Shown in pieces: positions 18,300 through 29,212 of a stretch of 64,000 nt of DNA (position 1 is its first letter; every line of letters begins with the position of its first letter). The notes under the pieces were generated by a model, which had not been told where the DNA came from, did not search any database, and was given only the letters and a program-made list of their open reading frames with translations. Source of the DNA: Mediterraneibacter faecis JCM 15917 (GTDB taxonomy: Bacteria > Bacillota > Clostridia > Lachnospirales > Lachnospiraceae); the NCBI GenBank assembly GCA_001312505.1, contig BBDW01000002.1:62001-126000 (forward strand). The letters run 5' to 3'. The position numbers were made by a program, and so were the translations under genes.

Positions 18300-19256
18300 A
18301 TGAATAAGAAAAAATCAAATTCAAAAAAGGCAGTTATGATAGGCTGCGGATTCGTAGGCTCAGCATCTGTATTTGCGCTTATGCAGAGTGGATTATTCAC
18401 TGAAATTGCCTTGATAGATGCGGATAAGAATAAGGCAGAGGGAGAGGCTATGGATATCAGTCATGGAATACCATTTGCCAGCCCTATGAAAATATATGCT
18501 GGTGATTATGATGATGTGGCAGATGCTGCGATTGTAATTATATCAGCAGGTGCAGGGCAAAAGCCAGGAGAAACAAGACTTGATCTGGTAAATAAGAATG
18601 TGGCAATATTTAAGTCCATTATTCCGGAAATTGCCAAAAGAGATTTTGGAGGAATCCTTCTGGTTGTAGCAAATCCTGTGGATATTCTGACACAGGTTGC
18701 AATCAAACTGTCAGGACTTCCGGAGGAGAGAGTTATCGGCTCAGGAACAGTTCTTGACAGTGCAAGACTTAGAAGCAAGCTTGGACAGCATTTATCAGTG
18801 GATAGCCGAAGCGTGCATGCATTTATAGTAGGAGAGCATGGAGACAGTGAAGTTGTGGCATGGTCATCTGCTAATGTATCCGGTGTTCCGCTTAGTGACA
18901 TGTGTGAGATGAGAGGACATTATAACCATAAGGAAAACACGAAGGAAATCGCAGATGCTGTCAAAAACAGTGCCTATGAGATTATTAATAAGAAGCATGC
19001 GACATATTATGGAATTGCAATGTCAGTAAAACGTATCTGTGAAGTAATTATGCGTGACGAAAAATCAATACTTCCTGTATCGCACATGATACATGGAGTA
19101 TATGAGATTGATGATGTTGTATTAAGTATGCCTGTCATTGTTGGTGCAGACGGAATTGAATCTGATATACCGATTAATCTTAGTGGAGAAGAAGCATTGA
19201 AGCTAAAAGAATCAGCAGACGCATTAAAGAATATAATTGACACATTAGAGCTGTAA
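18300..19256 (+). CDS. ldh: L-lactate dehydrogenase
   Basis: NAD-dependent reduction of pyruvate to lactate. The intact 318-aa protein has the Rossmann motif MIGCGFVGSASVF (about residues 13-25), ANPVDILT, substrate Arg in VLDSARLRSKL and the catalytic His in VGEHGDSE (about 180-187). A ribosome site (GGAAGGGATG) precedes the ATG. It is the last complete gene of the 15.6-19.3 kb cassette, and with yaaA upstream it is free of the 7-G runs that affect its neighbours. Confidence 0.95.
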   Translation: MNKKKSNSKKAVMIGCGFVGSASVFALMQSGLFTEIALIDADKNKAEGEAMDISHGIPFASPMKIYAGDYDDVADAAIVIISAGAGQKPGETRLDLVNKNVAIFKSIIPEIAKRDFGGILLVVANPVDILTQVAIKLSGLPEERVIGSGTVLDSARLRSKLGQHLSVDSRSVHAFIVGEHGDSEVVAWSSANVSGVPLSDMCEMRGHYNHKENTKEIADAVKNSAYEIINKKHATYYGIAMSVKRICEVIMRDEKSILPVSHMIHGVYEIDDVVLSMPVIVGADGIESDIPINLSGEEALKLKESADALKNIIDTLEL

Positions 19257-19337
19257 ATAGAAAGGGTATAGTTATTTAATTCCCATTTTCACCTTAGGGA
19301 AATATTACGAGGAAGATGGGAGAATTGATATCTTCCA

Positions 19338-19478
19338 TCACGTTCTATGATGGGAATTGACTCTTGTGGTATGTTACTTTCAGCTATTCATAATGTAAAT
19401 GGTGAAGAAAAGCTGAATCTTGTAATGGTAGATGATTCAATTCCAGCAGGTGCAAAACTCATACGCAATTCGTGTTAA
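19338..19478 (+). pseudogene. Remnant of an OB-fold tRNA-binding protein
   Basis: An in-frame C-terminal piece containing MMGIDSCGMLLSAI and VDDSIPAGAKLI, typical of the Trbp111/MetRS-beta tRNA-binding domain, then a TAA. The upstream half of the domain is missing, with a stop codon 9 bases before the piece. It is a deletion remnant in the 747-base region between ldh and ychF, which has no intact gene. Confidence 0.55.
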
Positions 19479-19881
19479 ATTTTCAAGGTACAAATATATT
19501 AATTAACGTGTCTTTTGCCCTTTAATCAGGATAGATAAAAAATTTCATCAAGAGCCTGTATTTATGACCTTTATCTTTTGAATATATGTAAGGACATTCT
19601 TTGAGCCGGCATAAAAATATTTTTTACAACAATTATTTTCAGTGTGACAGGCGCTGCTGATTTTTTACAAGAACAATCGTGACAGTGACATTGAAAGCTG
19701 TATAATAACATTAACAGAACCCACCACGCCTCTGATTTTTCATGCGCAACCCGGTGGGACTTTCTTATTTATGGGGGGGTGTTTTATGTGACAAGAGATG
19801 AAAATGAATATTCACAAAAATAAGATGCTATGGTATAATACAAGGTACTGTATTAGGGCTTCTTATGAGAGGCGCTGAAAT

Positions 19882-19988
19882 ATGGGAAAAGATTTAAAAG
19901 GTTACAAGAATGAAATCAGTATCGTTTTATACTACAAACCGGATTGCGAACAGGCGAATTGGTAGGATTGAAATCTAAGGATTTATAG
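19882..19988 (+). pseudogene. int: Tyrosine integrase remnant
   Basis: ATG at 19882 opens a frame starting MGKDLKG, as in Tn916-family integrases. In another frame (19932-19988) the sequence reads LQTGLRTGELVGLKSKDL then stop, which is the arginine-box region of tyrosine recombinases. Most of the gene between and after these motifs is absent, so this looks like a scar left by an integrative element. Upstream (19479-19880) I see AT-rich sequence, a weak CCCACC/GGTGGG hairpin at 19720-19758 and a 7-G run at 19773, but no gene. Confidence 0.6.
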
Positions 19989-20003
19989 GAGGAATATAGA
20001 AAG

Positions 20004-21106
20004 ATGAAACTTGGAATCGTAGGATTACCGAACGTAGGAAAAAGTACACTGTTTAACTCACTGACAAAGGCCGGTGCAGAATCTGCAAACTATCCATTCT
20101 GTACAATTGACCCGAATGTCGGTGTTGTAACAGTTCCGGATAAGAGACTGGATGTGCTTGGAGAGATGTATCATACAAAGAAGATCATTCCAGCAGCAAT
20201 TGAGTTTGTTGATATTGCAGGACTTGTGAAGGGAGCATCCAAAGGAGAAGGACTTGGAAACCAGTTTCTTGCCAATATCCGTGAGGTTGATGCAATCGTA
20301 CATGTTGTAAGATGCTTCGAGAATACGAATATTGTGCATGTAGACGGAAGTATTGATCCGCTGCGTGACATTGAGACAATCAATCTTGAGCTGATTTTCT
20401 CAGATCTTGAGGTTCTTGAAAGAAGAATCTCCAAGACAGTGAAGCTTTCTAGAAATGATAAGATGGCGGCGAAAGAGCTGGATCTTCAGAACCGTTTGAA
20501 AGCACATCTGGAAGAGAATAAGATGGCAAAGAGCTTCGTGACAGAGGATGAGGATGAGCAGGCATGGCTTGCCGAGTACAACCTTCTGACAGCAAAACCT
20601 GTAATCTTTGCAGCAAATGTATCTGAGGATGATCTTGCTGATGATGGTGTGAACAATGCAGGGGGGGTTCAGGCAGTTCGTGAGTATGCAAAAGAGGAAG
20701 ACTGCGAAGTGTTCGTAGTATGTGCAGAGATTGAAGAAGAGATTTCTCAGTTAGATGACGATGAAAAATCAATGTTCCTTGAAGATCTTGGATTAGAAGA
20801 ATCCGGACTTGAGAAGCTGATCAAGCAAGCTATCATCTTCTTGGACTGATCAGTTATCTGACAGCAGGGGGGGAGCCGGAAGTTCGTGCATGGACAATCA
20901 AGAAGGGAACAAAGGCACCACAGGCAGCTGGTAAGATTCATACAGACTTTGAACGTGGATTTATCCGTGCGGAAGTAGTAAGTTATGATGATCTGATGGC
21001 ATGCGGAACTCATGCGGCAGCAAAAGAAAAAGGATTAGTTCGTCTGGAAGGAAAAGACTATGTCGTTCAGGACGGAGATATCATGCTGTTCAGATTTAAT
21101 GTTTAA
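20004..21106 (+). CDS. ychF: Ribosome-associated ATPase/GTPase YchF (frameshifted)
   Basis: Obg-family P-loop protein (OLA1 type). It has [11 protein letters not shown] (about residues 6-16), [19 protein letters not shown] (about 66-84) and an NxxE-like specificity motif region (AANVSE). Near 20825 one G is missing (AAGGCA read as AAGCA); restoring it gives [15 protein letters not shown] and the complete TGS domain ending MLFRFNV at 21106. Two 7-G runs (20661, 20867) add Gly; the second is in [11 protein letters not shown], where TAGEPE is universal. Reconstructed length is about 367 aa. Confidence 0.92.
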
Positions 21107-21139
21107 CAGATACTGTTCAGATTTAATGTTTAACAGATA
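21086..21139. repeat. Tandem 27-bp duplication over the ychF stop
   Basis: Two identical adjacent copies (21086-21112 and 21113-21139) starting CTGTTCAGATTTAATG. The first copy contains the last ychF codons and the TAA, the second lies after the stop. The protein is not affected. It may be a recent slippage duplication or an assembly artefact. Confidence 0.85.
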
Positions 21140-21263
21140 TAGGGAATATGCTTGAAAACCGGTTAGATTCATTGTTTTCTAATTGGAAAAGCAGTAAAAA
21201 CAGGAATCAGGAACAACTGGATTTGTTCCTGATTTCTGTGGATATGAAAGGAAATAACATAAT

Positions 21264-22220
21264 ATGCATTATAATATCAGCTTTCCGAATTTGGGGATTT
21301 ATCTGGATCATGTAGGAAAAAGCATCAGCATCTTTGGCTTTTCCATTGCTTACTACGGCATGATTATCGGTGCAGCAATTTTGATTGGATTTTTGATTGC
21401 CACAGTGGAAGCAAAAAGAACAGGACAGAATCCGGAAGACTATCTGGATATGGGAATTGTCGGAGTAATTGCAGGAATTGCAGGCGCAAGAATCTATTAT
21501 GTGATTTTCTCCTGGGATTTATATAAAGATAATCTTTTGTCTATCTTTAATCTCAGAGAAGGTGGTCTGGCAATTTATGGTGGCGTGATCGGAGCAGTGA
21601 TCGCAGTTTTTGTGATGGCTGCTGTTAAGAAAAAATCACCATTTCAGATTTTGGATACAATTGCACTGGCGCTTCTGAATGGTCAGATGCTTGGACGTTG
21701 GGGGGAATTTCTTTAACAGGGAAGCATTTGGAGAATATACGGATTGTCTGTTTGCGATGAGGCTTCCGGTTGATGCAGTAAGGCCGGGAGATATCACAGA
21801 ACTTATGCGCGAGAACATGCAGAGAATTGACGGGGGTCAGTTATATTCAGGTACACCCGACATTTTTGTATGAATCATTATGGTGTGCAGGACTTCTTAT
21901 TATATTGTTTCTGTATAGGAAACATAAGAAATATGAAGGTGAGCTCTTTCTTATGTACCTGTTTGGTTATGGGGGCAGGACGCGTGTGGATCGAGCGGCT
22001 TAGAACAGATCAGCTTGTTCTTCCGGGAATCGGATTTCCGGTGTCAGAACTTCTGGCAGGTTGCCTGGTGATTGTGACAGGAATTATGCTGATCTATTGC
22101 AGAAGGCATTGCAGAAAAAGAAATGAGAAGAAAAAAGTGGATCAGTATGAGCCGGTGCCAACAAAGATCAAAGGGAAAAAACCACCGAAGTGGGATGACC
22201 GGTTGTTTAAAAACAGATAG
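21264..22220 (+). CDS. lgt: Prolipoprotein diacylglyceryl transferase (three frameshifts)
   Basis: Integral membrane enzyme that transfers diacylglycerol to the lipobox Cys. The N-terminal part is clear (ISFPNLGIYLD, YYGMIIGAA, GLAIYGGVIGA). The Lgt signature GRWGNFFNREAFGEY is interrupted by a 6-G run at 21700-21705; 5 G restores it. An extra T at 21841-21842 breaks DGGQYIQVHPTFLYES, and a 5-G run at 21971-21975 breaks FGYGAGRVWIE. Correcting all three gives one protein of about 317 aa ending PPKWDDRLFKNR. The number of defects in this essential gene argues for sequence error. Confidence 0.88.
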
Positions 22221-22250
22221 AATGATAAGAAAAAAGTATAGTGATTCATA

Positions 22251-22296
22251 AGCCAGAAGAGTTAATGTTCAACAGAAAGTACTCTTCTGGCTTTTT
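22251..22296 (+). terminator. Terminator after lgt
   Basis: Stem AGCCAGAAGAGT and ACTCTTCTGGCT with a loop of about 18 bases, followed by a T5 run. The remaining 22297-22503 region holds a 7-C run (22324-22330) and a possible -10 TATAAT near 22426, which probably belongs to the nifJ promoter. Confidence 0.8.
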
Positions 22297-22503
22297 CCAT
22301 TTCTGTCTGTTTTAGTTAATAATCCCCCCCAATAATAGCACTGATAACTATTCTCAAAACACTGCTCTGTACACGAAAATATACAAAAGAGGATATTTAT
22401 AACTCTAGACTTTTGTGACTTTTGGAGATATAATGAAACTACATGTGAATTAATTATACTTAACTCAGTGTAAAACCTATGTAACACCTAAGGAGGAATA
22501 AAA

Positions 22504-25500
22504 ATGGCAAGAAAAATGAAGACCATGGACGGTAATCAGGCAGCAGCTCACGTTTCTTATGCATATACAGAAGTAGCAGCTATCTACCCGATTACGCCTT
22601 CATCCGTTATGCCGGAGCATATCGATGAGTGGGCTACTGAAGGAAGGGAGAACATTTTCGGACAGACTGTACAGGTTACAGAGATGCAGTCCGAGGCCGG
22701 AGCAGCAGGTGCTGTTCACGGATCATTAGCAGCAGGTGCTCTTACAACAACATTTACTGCTTCTCAGGGACTCCTTCTTATGATTCCTAACTTATATAAG
22801 GTTGCTGGTGAGCAGCTCCCGGGAGTATTCAACGTATCTGCCCGTGCACTTGCAAGCCACGCACTGTCAATTTTTGGAGATCATTCTGATGTTTATGCAT
22901 GTCGTCAGACAGGAGCAGCTATGCTCTGTGAATCCAGCGTACAGGAAGTAATGGACCTTACTCCGGTTGCTCATTGTGCAGCACTTGAAGGAAAGATTCC
23001 ATTCATCAACTTCTTTGATGGATTCAGAACATCACACGAGATTCAGAAAATCGAGACATGGGATTATGAAGATCTGAAAGACATGGTAAGCATGGAAGCA
23101 ATCGACGAGTTCCGCGCACATGCACTTAACCCGAACCACCCATGTCAGAGAGGTTCAGCTCAGAACCCGGATATCTTCTTCCAGGCTAGAGAGGCTTGTA
23201 ACCCATTCTATGATGCACTTCCGGGAATCGTTCAGAAGTACATGGATAAGGTTAATGAGAAGATCGGAACAGACTACAAACTGTTCAACTACTATGGAGC
23301 AGCAGATGCAGAGCACGTGATCGTAGCTATGGGATCTGTTTGTGACACAATCGAGGAGACAATCGATTACCTGACAGCTGCAGGAGAGAAAGTCGGAGTT
23401 GTTAAAGTTCGTCTTTACAGACCATTCAGCGCAGAAGCTCTGATCGACGCTATCCCGGATACAGTTAAGAAGATTTCTGTTCTTGACAGAACAAAAGAGC
23501 CAGGAGCACTTGGCGAGCCACTGTACCTGGATGTTGTTGCAGCACTTAAAGGATCTAAGTTCGATGCAGTTCCGGTTTACACAGGACGTTATGGACTTGG
23601 TTCTAAAGATACAACACCTGCTCAGATCGTTGCTGTATACCACAACGATGAGAAAGCTAAATTCACAATCGGTATTGAAGATGATGTTACACATCTTTCA
23701 CTTGATGCTGGTAAGCCACTTGTTACAACACCAGAAGGAACAATCAACTGTAAGTTCTGGGGGGGACTTGGAGCAGATGGTACTGTTGGAGCAAACAAGA
23801 ACTCCATCAAGATCATTGGTGATAACACAGACATGTATGCACAGGCTTACTTTGATTATGACTCTAAGAAGTCCGGTGGTGTTACAATGTCTCACCTTCG
23901 TTTCGGTAAGAAACCGATTAAATCAACATACCTGATCCATCAGGCTAACTTTGTTGCATGTCATAACCCGTCTTATGTTAACAAATACAACATGGTTCAG
24001 GAACTTGTTGATGGAGGAACATTCCTTCTGAACTGCCCATGGGATATGGAAGGACTTGAGGAGCATCTTCCGGGACAGGTAAAAGCTTATATCGCTAACC
24101 ACGGAATTAAATTCTACACAATCGATGGTATCAAGATTGGTAAAGAGATCGGACTTGGCGGACGTATCAATACAGTTCTTCAGTCTGCATTCTTCAAACT
24201 TGCAGCTATCATTCCGGAAGAAGAGGCTATTGACCTTATGAAAGCAGCTGCTAAGGCTACTTACGGAAGAAAAGGCGACAAGATCGTACAGATGAACTAC
24301 GATGCAATCGATGCAGGTGCAAAACAGGTTGTAGAAGTAGAAGTTCCAGAAAGCTGGAAAGATGCAGCTGACGAAGGTCTTGCTACACCACACATCGCAG
24401 ATGGCGGAAGAGCTGATGCGATTGCATTTGCTAAGAACATTCAGGCAAAAGTTAATGCTCAGGAAGGAAATACACTCCCTGTATCTGCATTTAATGATTA
24501 TATTGATGGATCTACACCGTCAGGAACATCTGCATACGAGAAACGTGGTATCGCAGTAGATATTCCGGTTTGGAATCCAAATCAGTGTATCCAGTGTAAC
24601 CGTTGTGCATATGTATGTCCGCACGCAGTTATCCGTCCGGTAGCTCTGACAGAGGAAGAAGTTGCTCAGGCTCCAGAAGGACTTAAGACACTTGATATGA
24701 TCGGAATGCCGGGAATGAAGTTCACAATGACAGTATCCGCTTACGACTGTACAGGATGTGGATCTTGTGTGAATGTCTGCCCAGGCAAGAAGAATAAAGA
24801 GACAGGCGAAGTTGAGAAGGCTCTTACAATGGCTAACATGGAGCTAATGCAGGAGAGCAGACATTCTTCGACTTTGGTAGAGAGATTCCGGTTAAACCAG
24901 AAGTTGTTGCTAAATTCAAAGAGACAACAGTTAAGGGAAGCCAGTTCAAACAGCCACTCCTTGAGTTCTCAGGAGCTTGTGCAGGATGTGGTGAGACACC
25001 ATACGCTAAGCTGATCACACAGCTGTTTGGTGATAGAATGTATATTGCAAATGCAACAGGATGTTCTTCTATCTGGGGTAACTCTTCACCGTCTACACCT
25101 TACACAGTAACACCGGAAGGTAAAGGACCTGCATGGAGCAACTCCCTGTTTGAAGACAACGCTGAGTTCGGATACGGTATGCTGCTTGCACAGAATACAA
25201 TCAGAGACAGACTGAAAGCAAAAGTTGAGAAGATCGCAGAGAAGACTACAGATGAGGCAGTTAAGGCTGCAGCAGCTGAGTATCTTGAGACATATACAGT
25301 AGGTGCTACAAACGGAACAGCTACAGACAAACTTGTTGCAGCTCTTGAAGCACTCGATTGCGATTGCGAAGAGAGAGCAGAAGTTCTGAAGAACAAAGAT
25401 TTCCTTGCTAAGAAATCCCAGTGGATCTTCGGAGGAGACGGATGGGCTTACGATATCGGATACGGCGGAGTTGACCACGTTCTTGCAAGCAAGAAAGATA

Positions 25501-26078
25501 TCAACATTATGGTATTCGATACAGAGGTTTACTCCAACACAGGTGGACAGTCCTCTAAGGCTACTAAGACTGGTGCTACAGCTCAGTTCGCAGCAGGCGG
25601 AAAAGAGACTAAGAAGAAAGACCTTGCAGGAATGGCTATGACATACGGATACGTATACGTAGCTCAGATCGCTATGGGTGCTGACTTCAACCAGACAGTT
25701 AAGGCAATCGCTGAGGCTGAGGCTTATCCGGGACCATCACTGATCATCGCTTACGCTCCATGTATCAACCATGGTATCAAGAAGGGTATGAGCAAAGCTC
25801 AGACAGAGGAACAGCTGGCAGTAGAGTGTGGATACTGGAATAACTTCCGTTACAACCCGGCTGCAGAGGGAGACAAGTTCTCACTTGACAGCAAGGCTCC
25901 GAAGGCAGAAGGATACCAGGACTTCCTGAATGGTGAAGTGCGTTACAACGCACTGAAGAGAGCTAACCCGGCTAAGGCTGACAAGCTCTTCGCTCTCAAT
26001 GAGCAGGAAGCTATGGAGAGATACGATTACCTGAACAAACTGGTAACTGTATACGCTGCAGAAAAAGAAGATAAATAA
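22504..26078 (+). CDS. nifJ: Pyruvate:ferredoxin oxidoreductase (frameshifted)
   Basis: Single-chain PFOR that converts pyruvate and CoA to acetyl-CoA, CO2 and reduced ferredoxin. Domain I has YPITPSSVMPEH; the ferredoxin domain has CIQCNRCAYVCPHAV and CTGCGSCVNVCPG; the TPP domain has CAGCGETPYAKL and GDGWAYDIGYGGVDHVL. The frame breaks near 24843: GAGCTAATGC should be GAGGCTAATGC, giving NMEANAGEQTFFDFGREIP. A 7-G run at 23759 gives FWGGLGADGTVG instead of FWGLGADGTVG. Reconstructed length is about 1191 aa. AAGGAGGAATAAAA precedes the ATG. Codon use looks like a highly expressed gene. Confidence 0.95.
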
Positions 26079-26105
26079 GGATATTTCATGAGTGAATGAG
26101 ATATG

Positions 26106-26139
26106 AAAAGAGGAGATCTCCGTAAGGGGATCTCCTTTT
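26106..26139 (+). terminator. Terminator after nifJ
   Basis: AAAAGAGGAGATC at 26106-26118 pairs with GATCTCCTTTT at 26129-26139, with a 10-base loop. The A and T flanks make it usable in both directions, between nifJ and the convergent AraC gene. Confidence 0.85.
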
Positions 26140-26181
26140 GCGTGAAAAAATGATGGGGTTGACCTGTTTCGCAATTTTTGA

Positions 26182-27039
26182 TTACAGTGGTGCGCGAAGA
26201 TATTTCTTCGGTGTCATTCCTTTATATTTTTTAAATGTTTTGATAAAGTAGCTTACATCGTTAAATCCACAGCTAAGTCCGATGTCTGCGATTGATTCAT
26301 TCGAAGTAACGAGCTTGAAACAAGCTTGTTCTATTCTATAGTAATTCAGATAGTCAACAGGAGTTCTGTGGGTCATATCTTTAAAGTAGCGGCAGAAGTA
26401 TTTTGAATTCATGCCGGCTGCCTGAGCCAGATCTTCCAGTGTGATACAGTCAGCATAATGGTTTTCAATCACTTCAAGAGCTTTCTTTAAATGTTCTATT
26501 TTTCGGCTATCCTTTTGACTGATGATTCGAACGTTTTCATACAATTTATTTTCCAAAATATAGCCTAAGAATTCGTACAGAGTACCAATCACCATAAGCT
26601 CGTGTCCTTCGGTACGCTTTTTGATATGTTCAAACATCATGGAGGTGATATGCTCTAAATTCTTTACGGGTGCTTTGATGAGGGGGGGAGGGATAGTCAG
26701 AGTGTCGCTTCCGATCTTCTTAAGCAGACGTTCGCTGGCATGGTTTACTGCCATGAGCGATTCAAGGTTAAAAACAAGACATTCATAGACACAATCCTTA
26801 GGAGTTCCGCCATGAAGAAGCCCTCCTTTTATAAAAATAAGGTCTCCGGCTTCTGCAGTGAATTCATTTTCACCAATTGACATAAGTAATTTCCCTTTTA
26901 AAACACGAATAAGTTCGTATTCGATGTGCCAGTGATAAGACATGTCATACCGTGGATGATTCGGCGTAACATGATAAAATTCAATTGGAAAATCAATGGT
27001 TCCGTGATTACGCTCTTCTTTGTAATTAATGTATTTCAT
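26182..27039 (-). CDS. AraC-family transcriptional regulator
   Basis: A 285-aa regulator with an N-terminal cupin sugar-binding domain (about residues 15-100; MSYHWHIEYELI, AGDLIFIKGGLLHGG) and a C-terminal double helix-turn-helix (about 185-283; TLEDLAQAAGMNSKYFCRYFKD and PVDYLNYYRIEQAC, then ADIGLSCGFNDVSYF). The ribosome site AAAGGAG is visible on the minus strand. It is divergent from fucI, so control of the fucose genes is plausible. A 7-base run (26682-26688) gives IPPPL. Confidence 0.92.
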   Translation of the reverse strand: MKYINYKEERNHGTIDFPIEFYHVTPNHPRYDMSYHWHIEYELIRVLKGKLLMSIGENEFTAEAGDLIFIKGGLLHGGTPKDCVYECLVFNLESLMAVNHASERLLKKIGSDTLTIPPPLIKAPVKNLEHITSMMFEHIKKRTEGHELMVIGTLYEFLGYILENKLYENVRIISQKDSRKIEHLKKALEVIENHYADCITLEDLAQAAGMNSKYFCRYFKDMTHRTPVDYLNYYRIEQACFKLVTSNESIADIGLSCGFNDVSYFIKTFKKYKGMTPKKYLRAPL

Positions 27040-27264
27040 GCAATAATCTCCTTTAAAAATCTAAATAGTGTAAATACAAACATAGATATGAAGATATATG
27101 CTTGTAAATTGTACTTTGTTGTATAAAAGGTGAATATCTTTATATTTTTATTCTAGTATACCACAAGACAAAAAGAAAGGAAAGAACTATAATGATACTT
27201 AAAGAAGCGGTTCTGCGAAGGAAGATAAGCAGAGCAAGGCAAACAATTAAGGAGGAATGTAATT

Positions 27265-29066
27265 ATGGCAGAAAGAAGATTAGTAGGATCTTATCCAGTA
27301 ATTGGTATCAGACCGACAATCGATGGACGTAGAGGAGCTCTTGACGTAAGAGGATCTCTTGAAGAGCAGACAATGAACATGGCAAAATCTGCAGCAAAAC
27401 TGTTTGAGGAGAACTTAAGATATTCAAATGGCGAGCCGGTTAAAGTTGTTATCGCTGACACAACAATCGGACGTGTAGGTGAGAGTGCTGCTTGTGCTGA
27501 TAAGTTTAGAAGAGAAGGCGTAGATATCACAGTTACAGTTACACTTGCTGGTGCTACGGAGCTGAGACAATGGATATGGATCCACAGACAATCAAAGCTG
27601 TATGGGGGGGATTCAACGGAACAGAGAGACCGGGAGCTGTATACCTTGCATCTGTACTTGCTACACATGCACAGAAGGGACTTCCGGCATTCGGAATTTA
27701 CGGACATGACGTTCAGGAAGCTGACGACACAACAATTCCGGAAGACGTTAAAGAGAAACTTCTTAGATTCGGACGTGCAGCTGTTGCAGCAGCATCCATG
27801 AGAGGAACATCTTACCTTCAGATCGGATCTGTTACAATGGGTATCGGTGGATCTATCATTGATTCTGATTTCATCGAGTCTTACCTTGGAATGCGTGTAG
27901 AGTCTGTTGATGAGGTAGAAATCATTCGTCGTATGTCAGAAGAGATCTATGACAAGGCTGAATTCGAGAAAGCTCTGAAATGGGCAAAAGAGACTTGCAA
28001 GATTGGTTGGGACAAGAACCCAGAAGAGCTTCAGGCTACTCCAGAGGAGAAAGAGGAGCAGTTCGAGTTCGTTGTTAAGATGGCAGTTATCATCAAAGAC
28101 CTTATGAATGGAAATAAGAACCTTGACGAGAAGTTCTCAGAGGAAGCAATCGGACACAACGCTCTGGCAGCTGGATTCCAGGGACAGAGACAGTGGACAG
28201 ACTTCTATCCGAACGGAGACTTCGCAGAGGCAGTTCTGAATACATCTTTCGACTGGAACGGAGCTCGTGAGCCATACATCCTTGCTACAGAGAACGACGT
28301 TCTCAACGGACTTGGAATGATGTTCATGAAACTTCTTACAGGACGTGCTCAGATCTTCGCTGATGTTCGTACATACTGGAGCCCAGAGGCAGTTAAGAAA
28401 GCTACAGGATATGACCTCGAGGGTGTTGCTAAAGAGAACGGTGGATTCCTTCACCTGATCAACTCTGGAGCAGCTTGCCTTGATGCATCTGGTGTTGCTA
28501 AAGACGAGAACGGTAACGGCGTTATGAAAGAATGGTGGAACGTTACAGAAGAAGACCAGAAAGCAATCATGGATGCTACAGAGTGGTGCATGGCTGACAA
28601 CGGATACTTCCGTGGAGGCGGATACTCAAGCCGTTACGAGACACGCGCTCAGATGCCAGCTACAATGATCCGTCTTAACCTTGTAAAAGGACTTGGACCG
28701 GTTCTTCAGATTGCAGAAGGATGGACACTTGAACTTCCAGAAGAAGTATCTGATAAGCTTTGGAAACGTACAGACTACACATGGCCATGTACATGGTTTG
28801 CTCCAAGATGTGATGGTAAAGAGGGAGCATTCAAGACAGCTTATGATGTAATGAACAACTGGGGGGGAGCTAACCACGGTGCTATCTCCTACGGACACAT
28901 CGGAGCTGACCTGATCACAATGTGTTCAATGCTTCGTATTCCAGTATCTATGCACAACGTACCGGAGAAAGATATCTACCGTCCGGCAGCATGGAATGCA
29001 TTTGGAATGGATAAAGAAGGCGCTGACTTCAGAGCTTGTAAGAACTACGGACCGCTTTACAAATAA
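27265..29066 (+). CDS. fucI: L-fucose isomerase (frameshifted)
   Basis: Isomerises L-fucose to L-fuculose (also D-arabinose to D-ribulose) with Mn2+. The N-terminus has [13 protein letters not shown]; the C-terminus has [13 protein letters not shown] and IPVSMHNV. The frame is lost near 27544, where ACACTTGC should be ACACCTTGC; restoring it gives [15 protein letters not shown]. Two 7-G runs (27604, 28861) give VWGGFNG and NNWGGANHG, each with one Gly more than expected. Reconstructed length is about 600 aa, as in the family. AAGGAGG precedes the ATG. A 225-base divergent spacer to the AraC gene presumably holds the promoter. Confidence 0.93.
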
Positions 29067-29212
29067 GAAGGAGTCCTTTTGTTAGGAAATGTAAAAAGAC
29101 TGTAAATGCAGTTTCGATACAGAACTAGAACAAAGAATGCGGGGGGGGTGCTGCCTATGCAGGGCCCCTGTTTTAATACCGAGTAAAAGAGTATTAAGAA
29201 AAGAGGAAGATT

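Noticed and set aside
19479-19720. Short minus-strand coding remnant (AGSKNVLTYIQK) in the gap before ychF
   Set aside because: About 20 residues with no family match; too little to support.
27192-27264. A short frame upstream of fucI starting MILKEAVLRRK
   Set aside because: It runs out of frame into fucI, lacks a stop before it and has no ribosome site; more likely leader sequence.
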